From NCBI GenBank assembly GCA_022414725.1, contig CM039466.1, positions 19,686,925-19,750,924 on the forward strand: 64,000 bases of DNA, written 5' to 3'. The DNA comes from Microglena sp. YARC. Lineage: Eukaryota; Chlorophyta; Chlorophyceae; Chlamydomonadales; Chlamydomonadaceae. The position numbers were made by a program, and so were the translations under genes. Of the stretch, positions 13,363 through 27,698 are shown one piece after another (the first letter of the stretch is position 1; every line of letters begins with the position of its first letter). The notes under the pieces were generated by a model that worked only from the letters and a program-made list of their open reading frames with translations, ran no database searches and was not told where the DNA came from.

Positions 13363-15542
13363 AATACATAAATAGTACGCCTTATTACGAGGCGTTCGGT
13401 TGAGGGGGCCAGCCCGTTTGCTTGGCTAGGGGGCAACCACCAATAAAACCAAGGGGGGCGTACTAGGGCCAACATTTACCTTGGTTAGCGCTTTCATCCA
13501 TCCGCCCACCATGTCCTCCCTATACACACATACGAAAACACGAACACACACACACACACCACACCAGCCCACCCACCCACCCCACACCAACACGCCACCA
13601 TACCGGTCAGCCCCTTTACATTTACCTTGGTCAACGCTTTCATCCATCCGCCCACCACATCCTCCCTATACACAGCTGTGAATGCTAATAAAAAACAATG
13701 CAAGGCGTCCAGTGCTGCAGAAGGCCTCTGCAAATGGGTGCATGCTATGGACTCCTATGAATGATATGATCGGGTGCGATACAGCTACCCACCACCCACC
13801 CCACACACCACCAGCACCAGCAACAGCATTTACCTTGGTCAGCGCTTTTATCCATCCGCCCACCACGTCCTCCCTATACACTGCTGTGAATGCGCCCAGG
13901 TAGCTGATAACAGACGCAGCCAACAGCGTATCTCCGGTCAACGTGTTGAACTGCTGCTTCAAATTCTGAACACACTCAATCCAGCGGTCTTTTTCGCCTC
14001 CAAGACCGCCTATCAGCATCTCAGCACGCCCTAATTTCACTGTGCAGAGATCAACCTCAGACTCCAGTCGCTCCTTCTCGGCCATGGACACGTGAAGTTG
14101 GTTCTCTAACACAGCCAGCTTCTCAAGCAGGGCGTTAAGTTCTTCTTGCTTGCCTCGGAGGCCACTCATGACGAGATCGTACTCCGCATCGGCCTTCTTC
14201 AGGTCAGCCTTCTTGGGGGTCACGATCTTGGCTACCTGGAGGGTTGGGTGGGTTGGGTTGGGTTGGGTTGGGTTGGGTTGGGTTGGGTTGGGTTGGGCTG
14301 GGTTGGGTTGGGTTGCGTTTAGTTCTTGCTTGCCCCGTGGGCCACTCATGACGAGATCATACTCCGCATTGGCCTTCTGCAGGTCAGCCTTCTTGGGGGT
14401 CACGATCTTGGCTACCTGGAGGGTTGGGTGGGTTGGGTTGGGTTGGGTTGGGTTGGGTTGGGTTGGGTTGGGTTGCGTTTAGTTCTTGCTTGCCCCGTAG
14501 GCCACTCATGACAAGATCATACTCCGCATCGACCTTCTTCAGGTCAGCCTTCTTTGGAGTCACGATCTTGGCTACATGGAGGGTTGGGTGGGGTTGGGGT
14601 AAGATAGGGAAGGTTGGCTTGATTTGGTTTGGTTAATTTGTTGTGTTGCGTAGCACGGATGCCATTTTGTTTTGTTGCATTGTTTTGTATTGGCATTGGG
14701 GGTGATATGGCATTGTTGCTGTTGTTGGTGGTAATGAGGTGGTGGTGGTGGGTGCCGGTGGGGGTGCTGTTGTTGGAGGTAATGAGGTGGTGGTGGGTGG
14801 AGGGTAGCCGTATCGCACCTTATCATATGAACCTGTAGCATGCAACCATATGCAGAGGCCTTCAGCGGCACTAGATGCCTTGCATTGTTTTGTACTGGCA
14901 TTGGGGGTGATATGACGTGATTTGGCTTGGTTGCTGTTGTTGGTGGTAATGAGGTAGTGGTGGGTGGTGGGTAGCCGTATCACACCTGATCATATGAGTC
15001 CATAGCATGCACCCATTTGCAGAGGCCCTCAGCTGCACTGGACCCCTTGCATTGTTTTGCATTGAAATTTGGGGTGATATGGCATTGTTGCTGTTGTTGG
15101 TGGTAATAAATGGAGGGTTGGGTTGTGGTGGGTGGGGTTGGATGTGTTGGGCTGGGTTGGGTTTCGTGACTTGTGCTTGTGTTGTTTGGCATTGCTGCTG
15201 CTGTTGGTGGTGGTGTGTGGTGGTGGATGGGGTGGGTGGTGGGTGGCCATATCGCACCTTATCGTATGAATCCATAGCATGCACCCATTTGCAGAGGCCC
15301 TCAGCCGCACTGGATGCCTTCGCTGCATTGGCAGGCGTGAAGTCGGGATCGGAGGTGAAGTCGCGCCTTATGCGATCGATGATCTTGACTGGGATGTTGT
15401 CACGGTCGTATGCTTTCAGACGGCTGATAAAGGTGGCGTCACTAAGCTGCTTTTTCGCGGCGTCCCAGTAGTCTGCGATCTTCTTGCCTGCACAGACAGA
15501 AGTACGTATGTATGCTTGAGAGTATGTACGTATGTATGTATG

Positions 15543-15576
<34 letters not shown>

Positions 15577-16587
15577 TGTATGTATGTATGCATGTATTCT
15601 GACAGTCCAGGGATGTTGTCCCGGTTGTATGCCTGGAGTCGGCTGATGAAGGTGGCGTCACTGGCTTCACTAAGCTTCTTTTTCGCTGCGTCCCAGTAGT
15701 CTGCGATCTTCTTGCCTGCACAGACAAAAGCATGTATGTAATCTTGAGAGTATGCATGTATGATTGAGAGTATGCATGTATGCTTGAGAGTATGTGTGTA
15801 TGTGTATGTATGCTTGAGAGTATGCATGTATGCTTGAGAGTATGTGTGTATGTGTATGTATGCTTGAGAGTATGCATGTATGCTTGAGAGTATGCATGTA
15901 TGCTTGAGAGTATGTATGTATGCTTGAGAGTATGCATGTATGCTTGAGAGTATGTGTGTATGTGTATGTATGCTTGAGAGTATGCATGTATGCTTGAGAG
16001 TATGTGTGTATGTGTATGTATGCTTGAGAGTATGTGTGTATGTGTATGTATGCTTGAGAGTATGCATGTATGCTTGAGAGTATGCATGTATGCTTGAGAG
16101 TATGTATGTATGCTTGAGAGTATGCATGTATGCTTGAGAGTATGTGTGTATGTGTATGTATGCTTGAGAGTATGCATATATGATTGAGAGTATGCATGTA
16201 TGCTTGAGAGTATGTATGGATGCTTGAGAGTATGCATGTATGATTGAGAGTATGTGTGTATGTGTATGTATGCTTGAGAGTATGCATGTATGCTTGAGAG
16301 TATGTATGGATGCTTGAGAGTATGCATGTATGCATGAGAGTATGCATGTATGCTTGAGAGCATGTGTGTATGTGTATGTATGCTTGAGAGTATGTGTGTG
16401 TGTATGTATGTATGCTTGAGAGTATGTACGTTTGTATGCATGTATTCTTACAGTCCAGGGATGTTGTCCCGGTTGTATGCTTAAAGGCGGCTGATGAAGG
16501 TGGCGTCACTAAGCTGCTTCTTGGCAGCGTCCCAGTAGTCTGCGATCTTCTTGCCTGCGCGGACAGAAGCATGTATGTTGGAGAGTA

Positions 16588-16618
<31 letters not shown>

Positions 16619-16950
16619 ATGTATTTACAGTCCAGGAATGTTGTTATGGTCGTATGCCTTAAGGCGGCTGATGAAGGTGGCGTCACTGAGCTGCTTCTTA
16701 GCAGCGTCCCAGTAGGCTGATTTTCTTGCCTGCGCGGATAGAAGCATGTATGTTGGAGAGTATGCATGTATGTATGTAAGTATGTATGTATGCATGTATG
16801 CTTACAGTCCAGGGATGTTGTCATGGTCGTATGCCTTAAGGGCCTGATGAAGGTGGCGTCACTGGGCAGCTTCTTGGCGGCATCCCATTAGTCTGCGATC
16901 TTCTTGCCTGCACAGACAAAAGTACGTTTGTATGTATGTATGTATGTGCA

Positions 16951-16983
<33 letters not shown>

Positions 16984-18206
16984 ATGAATGTATGTGTTTG
17001 TATATGTATGCATGTATGTATGATTAAGAGGTGTGTGTGCGTGTGTATGGTGGTGGTGGTGTGTGTGTTTCTCACCTGGGATGTTAGGGTCATTCACCAT
17101 GGTGGGCTTGGCGTCCATCATGATACACACAGCCTCCATGACTACCTTGATCGCCGCAGGTGGGTTCTTAAAGCTCTGCACTAGACGAATGTCTGCCAGC
17201 TTGATTGTGTCGAGGGCAGCGATGGATGCGTTTAGTGCCGGCATGGCCTCAGCCAGGATGCCCTCGCACTCCTCCTTGATAGCCCGTGCCTCCTTGGCCT
17301 TCACGTCGGCTTGCTTCACCTGGGGGTGGTGTGGTGTGGTGTGGTGTGGCGTGAGGTGGTATGGTGTGGGTAAGGGGGTGGGAGTTTTGTGTGTGTGTGT
17401 GTGTGCTCCTCCTTCAAACAATCCCACCTGCCCACCCACCCGACCCCCCCAACGCCCCTCCACACACACACACACACACTCAACGCCCCATCCACACACA
17501 CACACTCCCCTACCCTGTATTAACTTGATGCCCCTACCCCTACCCCACCCAACAAACCAACGCCCCCTTCACCCACCCAAACACCCACCCAACACCTAAC
17601 CACCCACACACACCTCCTCGTCCACCACAGCCTTCTTGGGATCCACCCACACCCTCCACCCACTCACCTACCCACCCACACTCCCCTAACCTGTATTAAC
17701 TTGATGCCCCTACCCCCTGCCCCACCCAACCCCCCAACGCCCCGTTCGCCCACCCACCCACCCACACCCACCTCCTCGTCCACCACGGCCTTCTTGGGCT
17801 CCACGATAGTTGTTTTCTCGTTGGCAATACGCTCCAGCAGTACGTTGGTCTCGCCCACTGTCCTCTCAAGCACAGGCTTCAGGGCAGTGAGTTCTATGCG
17901 CATCGTCTCCACCTGTTGTTGTTGGTGGGGTGGTCGTGGTGTTGGTGATGATGGTGTGTGTGGTGTTGGTGGTGGGGTGTCAGTGTTGGTTGTGGTGTGT
18001 TGGTGTGTTGTGGTGTGTTGGTGTGTTGTGGTTGTGGTTGCTGTTGTTGTTGGTGTTGTTATTGTTGATGCTGTTGTTGGTGTTGTTGGTGCTGGTGAGC
18101 TCTATGCACATAGTCTCTACCTGTAGATGTTGTTGTTGTTGGTGGTGGTGGTGGTGATGTTGTCGGGGTGTTGTTGTTGGTGGTGCTGGTGGTGATGTTG
18201 TTAGGG

Positions 18207-18243
<37 letters not shown>

Positions 18244-18394
18244 GGGGTGTTGTTGTTGTTGGTGGTGGTAGTGGTTGGGTGTTCTTGTTGGTGTTGTTGG
18301 TGGTTTTGTTGTTGGTAAGGTGGCGTTGTGTGTTGGTGATTGTGTTAGTGGTGTTAATGGTGGGGTGTCGGTGTTGGCTGTGGGGTGTTGGTGA

Positions 18395-18440
<46 letters not shown>

Positions 18441-19428
18441 GATGTTGGCGGTGGTGTTGGTGAACTCTATGCGCATCGTCTCCTGAATATGTTGTTGTTG
18501 GGTTTTTTGGTGGGTGTGCATACTTACATACACACACACATACACGCATGCATTCATTCATAAATACACATACATACACACACATGCATACATACATATA
18601 CACACATACACACACACTATCCATGCATACATTCATACACACTTACATACACATGAATACATATATACAAACATACATACATAACATACATGCATAGGCT
18701 ATACATATACTGGCAATATAATATAATATACGTACATACATACCTGACTGGCGGTGAACCTCAGCCTGTCGAGGCCAACCTCGTAACGTTGCGTGTTTGC
18801 TTGCACCTCTTTCCGTGTGTGGGTGTGAGTGTGCGTGTGGGTGAGTCCAATGGGTGTGTGGGTGTGTGGGTTCCTTGGGTGTGTGTCGGTGGTGGTGGTG
18901 GTGGTGGTGGGTCTCTACCTGACTGGCGGTGAACCTCAGCTTGTCGAGGCCAACCTCGTAACGTTGCGTGTTAGCATGCACCTCCTTCCGTGTGTGGGTG
19001 TGAGTGTGGGTGTGGGTGAGTCTAATGGGTGTGTGTGTGTGTGGGATCCTTGGGTGTGTGTCGGTGGTGGTGGTGGTGGTGGTGGTGGGTCTCTACCTGA
19101 CTGGCGGTGAACCTCAGCTTGTCGAGGCCAACCTCGTAACGTTGCGTGTTAGCATGCACTTCCTTCCGCTGCTTTGCCAGGAGGGTGGTGAACATGGAGA
19201 TAAGCTCCAGGTACGAGGTGGGGGTGACGTAGTTCTGGCGGCTGGTTTCGGAGAGGAAACGAGTGGAGAGCTGGGGGGGGGGGGAGGTTGGGGGAGATGT
19301 GGTTCAGTGCGTAGGGGGGTGGGGGGTGGGGTGGCGTAGTTCTGACGGCTGGTTTTGGAGAGGAAACGAGTGGAGAGCTGGGGGGGGGGGGGGGGGGGGG
19401 GGGGGACGGGGTTGAGGGAGATGTGGTT

Positions 19429-19468
<40 letters not shown>

Positions 19469-21551
19469 TGTGGTGGGGGTTAGAGGTTCAGTGTGTAGGA
19501 TGCTGGTCCTCTGCTTATTTATTTATTTGTTAAATATTAAAATGTCTACCTGGGTGATGTCGAGGTGGAAGGTCTTGCACTTTTGTGTGATGCTGGTCCT
19601 CTGCTCTAGTCTGGCAGTAATAAGGCGTACTATTTTTGTTTTATGAAATATTTTTAGGTCTAGCTGGGTGACGTCAATGTGGAAGGTCTTTCATATTTGT
19701 GTGATGCTGGTCCTCTGCTCTAGCCTGGCAGTAATAAGGCGTACTATTTATTTATTTATTTGTGAAGTATTAAATGTCTACCAGGGTAACGTCGAGGTGG
19801 AAGGTCTTGCACATTTGTGTGACACTGATACCCTGCTTATTTTTATTTGTTAATTAAGTACCAATAGGTCTACCTGGGTGACGTTGAGATGGAAGGTCTT
19901 GCACATTTGTGTGACACTGATACCCTGCTTATTTTTATTTGTTAATTAAGTACCAATAGGTCTACCTGGGTGACGTTGAGATGGAAGGTCTTGCACATTT
20001 GTGTGACGCTGATACCCTGCTTATTTTTATTTATTTATTTATGACATATTAATAGGTCTACCTGGGTGACGTCGAGGTGGAAGGTCTTGCACATTTGTGT
20101 GATGCTGATGCGCTGCTCCGGCTGGAGGTCGACGTTCTTTAGGAATTTGGAGGCTACTGCCTCTAGAGCATCCTCAGGCCACTGCTGGAACCAGTCAATG
20201 TTGCAGCAGTTGATGAGCGACGGGAATTGGCGCAGCCTGTCGCGGAAGGAGTCCCCAATCGGACTCATGCACAGCACAATGTGCAAGTTGGCCCTGGGGT
20301 GGGGGGAGTGGGGCAGGGGTGGTGGGGCAGGGCAGGGCAGGACAGGGGAGGTGGGAGAGTAAGAGCAGTTGTGGTGGGGCGAGGGCAGGGCAGACCAGGG
20401 CAGGGAGGTGGGGGGAGTGGGGGCAGGGGTGGGTCAGGTAGGAAGCAACGGGAATTGGCGCAGACTGTCATGGAAGGAGACGCCGATGGGACTCATGCAC
20501 AGCACCATGTGCAAGTTGGACCTGGGTGGGGGGAATGGGGCAGGGGTGGTGGGCAGGGCAGGGCAGGGGAGGTGGGGGGGAGTGGGACAGGGTCAGGTAT
20601 GGCAGGGGAGGGCAGGGGATACATACAGACATATACACACACATACACAAGTATACACACGCATACTTACACACATACATACACATAGACATACACATAC
20701 ACAGCTGTATACACACGCATACATACACACGCATACACATACACATATACATACACAACTGTGTACACACCTGGTGCGCTCAACAAGGTAGGCTCACTGC
20801 TATTGTTGTGTGTTCAATGTCTATCTTTCCATACACACATACATGTATACACACATGCACGCACAAATACACGCATGCATACACACATACATGTATACAC
20901 ACATGCACACACAAATACACGCATTCATACACACATACATGTATACACACATGCACACACAAATACACGCATGCATACACACATACATGTATACACACAT
21001 GCACACACAAATACACGCATGCATACACACATACATGTATACACACATGCACACACAAATACACGCATGCATACACACATACATGTATACACACATGCAC
21101 ACACAAATACACGCATGCATACACACATACATGTATACACACATGCACACACAAATACACGCATGCATACACACACATATATACATGCGTGCACACACAC
21201 CTGGTGCGCTCAACAAAGTACGCCCATTGCTCTTGTGGGGTGTCCAATATCTTGCCAGACTTCTTCGCATGGCTGCGAACTGTTTCTGCGATGCCAGCTC
21301 GCTCATCATAGGGGAACATGTTTGGTACCTGTGTAGGTGGCACATACAAATTAATTGTGAGTGTGTGCAAAGGTGGAGTTTCAGCGTAGCCAAATAGACG
21401 TAACCGGGATTTCCCCCTAATATGTGTAATGATCACTACTTTTTACCCCACTATGGCCCTAATTGCCGCTATACATATCCCAAACTATGGCCCTAAATGG
21501 CCATTAAAAGCTATAAGAAGCTATCCGGATCTGTCAACGGGGCCAGGCATG

Positions 21552-21600
<49 letters not shown>

Positions 21601-21796
21601 CCTGTCAATCTATATGACATATATATGTATGGAATATCTATCTATTATGTTACCCATCACTGAAACAAGGTGCCTACCTCTCCAGTGTTGAGTAAGTTGG
21701 TGATGTCCTCCACAAAGCCCTCTTATGCTGAGTGTCGCTGAAGAGGTACACAGCTAGCTAGCCAACGGCCATACGGGCAATGTACTAGTATATAAA

Positions 21797-21827
<31 letters not shown>

Positions 21828-24800
21828 CGAGGGGGGGGGGCAAGGAAAAAGATTTCGAACCGCACGTTCGATATGGATAGAGAACCGCGAGAAATAGTCG
21901 ATACAAAAACAATCATGTCGATACACCCCACGGGCGGCCGAGATACGAGGGGGGGGTGGGGGGGTGGGTGGGGGAGGGGGTCCGACCGTTTCCCAATTTT
22001 ATTTGTACCTCGTGTAACTTTCTTGCCAGTGCGAATTTTTGAGCGTGACGTACACCATTAAGAAAGTCTTGACGAGAGGAGTACAAATCTGAAGTCGTTA
22101 GTTAGTGACACCAAGGGTGTAATTGGTGAATCTCCTGGAAGGTACATCCAGGCTGGACGTCACCCAGACCTTCGCGTCCAGCTTGGAACGAGCGGCAGTT
22201 GGGCGGAAAAAGGCGCGCGCGCAACGCGTTCTGAATTCCGGTCCCCTACCGTACGAAGTTCCTAAAGCAGTCGAGCCTGGGGTCGAGCACTCGAGCCCCC
22301 CCCCCCCCCCACACACACACCCACACACACACACACCTTCCCCCCCTCCCCCCCCCCCCCCCCCCCCCCACCCCAAAACACACACACCACCCGAGCCGAC
22401 CATCAGGCTCCAGAATACAAGTTGAGTAGATCAAGCCATGATAATGATGATGATAAAGATAAAAAGACAGATAAATAACGCCTTCAGTCGATTTTCGTGA
22501 TCTCCTCCTAGGGCGCGGACGACTGCTGAGCGCCCAAGAAAGTTGTAAAAATACTAAAATCTAAATAACTTTGTCCAAACTTGATATCTATAAATTTTGG
22601 TTGTATGGTTGGAAAGGCCTTGCGAGATGATGCTCATGGACCCCCCTTTCACTAAGTAATACTGTCTGGGTGTCTAGATATGAGGTCTCAAAGAGGGGAG
22701 GGGGGGGGGGGGTCAAAATAACAACTTACGAACGTGCGGTCAGCCAACCTTTTATTCCTGCCCCCCCTCGTATATATATATATATATATATATGCTTTTA
22801 TAAATGTGACTCATCACTGACACAAGGTGCCTACCTCTCCAGTGTTTAGCAAGTTGTTGATGTCTTCCACAAAGCCTTCGCTCTTGATCTGCGTGTCGCT
22901 GAAGAGGAACACAGAGGGCTTATCGTCTGCTCCAGCACGCTTACAGAAGCGCTTCAGGTCCTCTCGCCACTCGGTCTGGCCGTACGAGCGGCTGATCTCG
23001 ATCTGGTGAGGAAATGGACGGTTTTTAGGGTTTAGGGTTTAAGGTTTGCCACACATTCTGGCCGTACGAGCAGCTGATTTCGATCTGGAGAGGAAAGGAA
23101 CGTTTTTTCAGGGTTTAAGGTTTAGGGTTCAGGGTTCTCCGCTCGGTCTGGCCGAGAGCAGAGGGGATATGTTCGAGGTTTAGGATTTAGGGTTGGAAGT
23201 TAACAACTCAGAGAAGAGAGGAGGTTTTTACGGGTTGAGGGTTTAGTGTTCACCATTCAGTCTGGCCATACGAGCGGCTGATCTCGATCTGGAGAGCTGA
23301 GGGGATGTGTTCGAGGTTTAGGATTTAGCGTTGAAAGTGAACCACTTAGAGGATATAGGAGGTTTTTACTGGTTCAGGGTCTAGGATTCGCCACTCGGTC
23401 TGGCCAAACGAGCGGCTGATCTTGATCTGGAGAGGAGAGATGAGGGTTTTAGGGGGTTAGGGTTAGCCACTCGGTTTGGCCATCATCCGGCTGATCTTGA
23501 TGTGGAGAAGAGAAAGGAGGGTTTTACGGTATAGGGTTTAGGGTATGCCACTCGGTCTAATCGTACGAGCGGCTGATCTCGATCTGGAGAGGAGAGGGGA
23601 GTTGTTTGAAGTTTAGGATCTAGAGTTTAGGGTTGACCACTCAGAGGAGAGAGAAGGGTTTTACGGGATGAGGGTTTAGGGTTCGCCACTACGTCTGGCC
23701 TTACGAGCGGCTGATCTCGATCTAGAGAGGAGAGGGACGTTTTTTCAGGGCTTAGGATTCAGGGTTAAGGGTTTGCCACTCAGTCTATCCGTACGAGCGG
23801 CTGACCTCGACGGAAGACGTTATAAAAACTCAGAGAAACAATGATGAGACAGGACAGCGGCACATCCTGCCTACTGTCCCACCCCACCACCACCACAATC
23901 CACTACCACCATCTACCACCCGCACGGACAGCACAAACTCCACCCACCATCAGTGTGGATGACTTGTCACCCTCCTCCACATCCATGGAGGTGACTTCCC
24001 CACCCAGTAACTTAGCCCCTTTCAGTGATATACAATGGTCTAGTGGTAGACCAGATTGCTTGAGGACGAAGAGTCGGGGGTTAGACTCCCCCTTCGGTCG
24101 CTCTTGGCGTTGCAGGTCGTCGTCAACCGCGATGGTAGCTTGTCCAGTTGAGGTAGGAGACCGCTCCCCACTCGCGTACGACGGCTCCCTTAACACCCCA
24201 CCCCACCAGGGCGTTATCATTACCTTAGCCCCCCCCCCCCCCCCCCCCCCCCTCCTCTTAACAAGATACGGGTTTTTAAAGCAACCGCACAAACCTTGAC
24301 AGCTAACCAGGATTATAAAGCTTCATGAGAGAAAGCAGAGAAGAAAGCGGAACATTTGCGGAGAGTGTTGGCTATCGGGGCGACAGGTGGCATTGGAGCC
24401 GAGGGAAGCGAACCAAATCCGGGTATGTGACTAACCTAGATGTTAGGGCCAGGGTTACATGCCGACAACACGAAAAATCCGGGTATGTGACTAACCTAGA
24501 TGTTAGGGCCAGGGTTACATGCCGACACAACACGAACAAATCCGGGGGTATGTGACTAACCTAGATGTTAGGGCCAGGGTTACATGCCGACAACACGACA
24601 AATCCGGGTACGTGACTAACCTAGATGTTAGGGCCAGGGTTACATGCCGACAACACGACAAATCCGGGTACGTGACTAACCTAGATGTTAGGGCCAGGGT
24701 TACATGCCGACAACACGACAAATCCGGGTAAGTGACTAACCTAGATGTTAGGGCCTAGGGTTAATGCCGACAACACGACAAAAATCCGGGTAAGTGACTA

Positions 24801-25043
24801 ACCTAGATGTTAGGGCCAGGGTTACATGCCGACAACACGACAAATCCGGGTAAGTGACTAACCTAGATGTTAGGGCCAGGGTTACATGCCGACAACACGA
24901 CAAATCCGGGTAAGTGACTAACCTAGATGTTAGGGCCAGGGTTACATACCTACAACACGACAAACAAACAAACTGACAAAAGGGCGACCCTAGGGGGTCC
25001 TGTCCCCAAAAGGAGAGGCCCCGAAAAAAAACTCCATGCAAGG

Positions 25044-25089
<46 letters not shown>

Positions 25090-25491
25090 ACAAGCAAGCC
25101 ACAAACACCTAGCCCAACCCCCACCAACCTGGAAGGTGTCCATTTGGCTGATGAACGCAGCTAGCTTGGCCAGGGACTGGCGGCCACTGCCTCCAACACC
25201 GATCCAGAGTATGTGCCCCCCTCACTGCGCAGCACACGACCCACCACCAACCTGAAATGTGTCCATTTGGCTGATGAATGCAGCTAGCTTTGGCCGAGAA
25301 CTGGCGGCCACTGCCTCCGGCACATACACAGAGCATGCCCCCCCCCCCCCCCCCCCCCATCACTTCCACAACCCCCCACAGCCCAACACCTATCTGTAAG
25401 GTGTCCATTTCAGTGATGAACCGCTGCTAGCTTGGCCAAGGACTGGCAGCCTCCAACCCCAACCCCAACACATAGCAGCCCCCCCCGTAAC

Positions 25492-25522
<31 letters not shown>

Positions 25523-25666
25523 TACACACACACACACACAGCCCACCCATCAATCTGAAAGGTGTCCATTTCACTGATGAACGCAGCTAGCTTGGCCAAG
25601 GGACTGGCGGGCACTGCCTCCAACACCAACACAGAGCATATGCCCCCCCCTAACTCCCCCTCACCC

Positions 25667-25697
<31 letters not shown>

Positions 25698-26396
25698 ACC
25701 ACAGCCATCACCTACCTGAAAGGTGTCCATTTCACTGATGAACGCTGCTAGCTTGGCCAAGGACTGGCGTCCACTGCCTCCAACACAAACACATAGCAGA
25801 TGCCCCCCCCCTAACTCCCCCTCACTCCCCCCCCCCACACACACACAGCCCACCACCTACCTGAAAGGTGTCCATTTCACTGATGAACGCTGCTAGCTTG
25901 GCCAAGGACTGGCGTCCACTGCCTCCGACTCCAACGCAGAGCATGTGCCCGCCCTCACTGCGCAGCACACGTGCGATGCGGGAGACGTGCTCCACCGCGT
26001 ACAGGAACATGGCCAGGTCCATGGGTCGGTTGCTTATTGAGTTGAAGTCCACTAGGTACTCATCCATGCGATGAATGATAGCCTCAGGCTTTAAGATCTC
26101 AGTGTAGGGGCGGGTACCTGGGTTGGGGTTGTGTTGTATTTGGGTTCATAATTGCTTAGCAATTTGTTTTGCTTATTGAGTTGAAGTCCACTAGGTACTC
26201 ATCCATGCGATGGATGATAGCCTCAGGCTTGAGGATCTCAGTGTAGGGGCGGGTACCTGGGGGTGGGTTGTGGTTTTGGATTGTCTTACTGTTTTTTTGC
26301 TCTGCCCTGCTTTGTGTGTATGTTAGTGTGTGTGTGTGTGTGTTAGTGTGTGTGTTAGTGTGTGTGTGTGTGTGTGTTAGTGTGTGTGTGTGTGTG

Positions 26397-26432
<36 letters not shown>

Positions 26433-27445
26433 GTGTTTGTAATAGAGTCGGAGTCCACTAGGTACTCATCCATGCGATGGATGATAGCCTCAGGCTTTAG
26501 GATCTCAGTGTAGGGGCAGGTACCTGGGGGTGGGTTGTCGTTTTGGATTGTCTTGCTTTTTTTTGCTCTGCTCTGCTTTGTGTGTATGTTAGCGTGTCTG
26601 TGTGTGTTAGTGTGTGTGTGTGTGTGTGTGTGTGTTAGTGTGTGGTGTGTTAGTGTGTGTGTGTGTGTGTGTTAGTGTGTGTGTGTGTGTGTATGTGTGT
26701 GTGTGTGTGTTGTTATAGAGTCAGAATCCACTAGGTACTCATCCATGCGATGGATGCTAGCCTCAGGCTTGAGGATCTCAGTGTAGGGGCGGGTACCTGG
26801 GTTGGGGAGGTGTTGCCTTTTTTTGTTGCCCTACTTTTTTCTGTTTGTTTTTCTGTTCGTTTTGTCGTTGAGTTGAAGTCCACTAAGTACTCATCCATGC
26901 GATGAATGATAGCCTCAGGCTATAGGATCTCAGTGTAGGGGCGGGTACCTGGGGGTGGGTTGTTGTTTTGAATTGTCTCACTTTTTTTTGCTCTTCTCTG
27001 CTTTGTGTGTATGTTAGCGTGTGTGTGTGTTAGTGTGTGTGTGTGTGTGTCAGGGTGTGTGTGTTAGTGTGTGTTAGTGTGTGTGTGTGTTAGTGTGTGT
27101 GTGTGTGTTAGTGTGTGTGTGCGTGTGTGTGTTGTTATAGAGTCGGAATCCACTAGGTACTCATCCATGCGATGGATGTTAGCCTCAGGCTTTAAGATCT
27201 CAGTGTAGGGGCGGGTACCTGGGGGTGGGTTGTGGTTTTGGATTGTTTTTTTTTTGCTCTGTTCTGTTTTGTGTGTATGTTAGTGTGTGTGTGTGTGTGT
27301 GTTGTTATAGAGTCGGAATCCACTAGGTACTCATCCATGCGATGGATGATAGCCTCAGGCTTGAAGATCTCAGTGTAGGGGCGTGTACCTGGGTTGAGTT
27401 TTTTTTGTTGTCCAACTTTTTTTGTTTGCTCTGCTTTTTTGTATA

Positions 27446-27519
<74 letters not shown>

Positions 27520-27667
27520 ACAGCATTGAAGTCCACTAGGTACTCATCCATGCGATGGATGATAGCCTCGGGCTTTAGGATCTCAGTGTAGGGGCGGGTA
27601 CCTGGGTTTGGGTTGTGGTTTTGGATCGTCTTCCTTTTTTGTTTGCTCTGCTTTTTGTATATGTGTT

Positions 27668-27698
<31 letters not shown>

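Noticed and set aside
14871..16824. Minus-strand frames of 340-418 residues rich in [17 protein letters not shown]
   Set aside because: They are translations of the 20-bp satellite plus exon echoes; all three frames are open because the unit lacks stops.
20780..21436. Frames of about 200 residues in the 48-bp satellite on both strands
   Set aside because: Repeat translation; the only real coding part is the exon at 21201-21328.
24415..24962. CRISPR-like regular array
   Set aside because: The unit repeats without variable spacers, in a eukaryotic intron.
25861..26117. Arg in place of the P-loop Lys in AAA4 as a loss-of-function change
   Set aside because: GVGGSGRQS is the normal AAA4 form in axonemal dynein heavy chains as I recall them.
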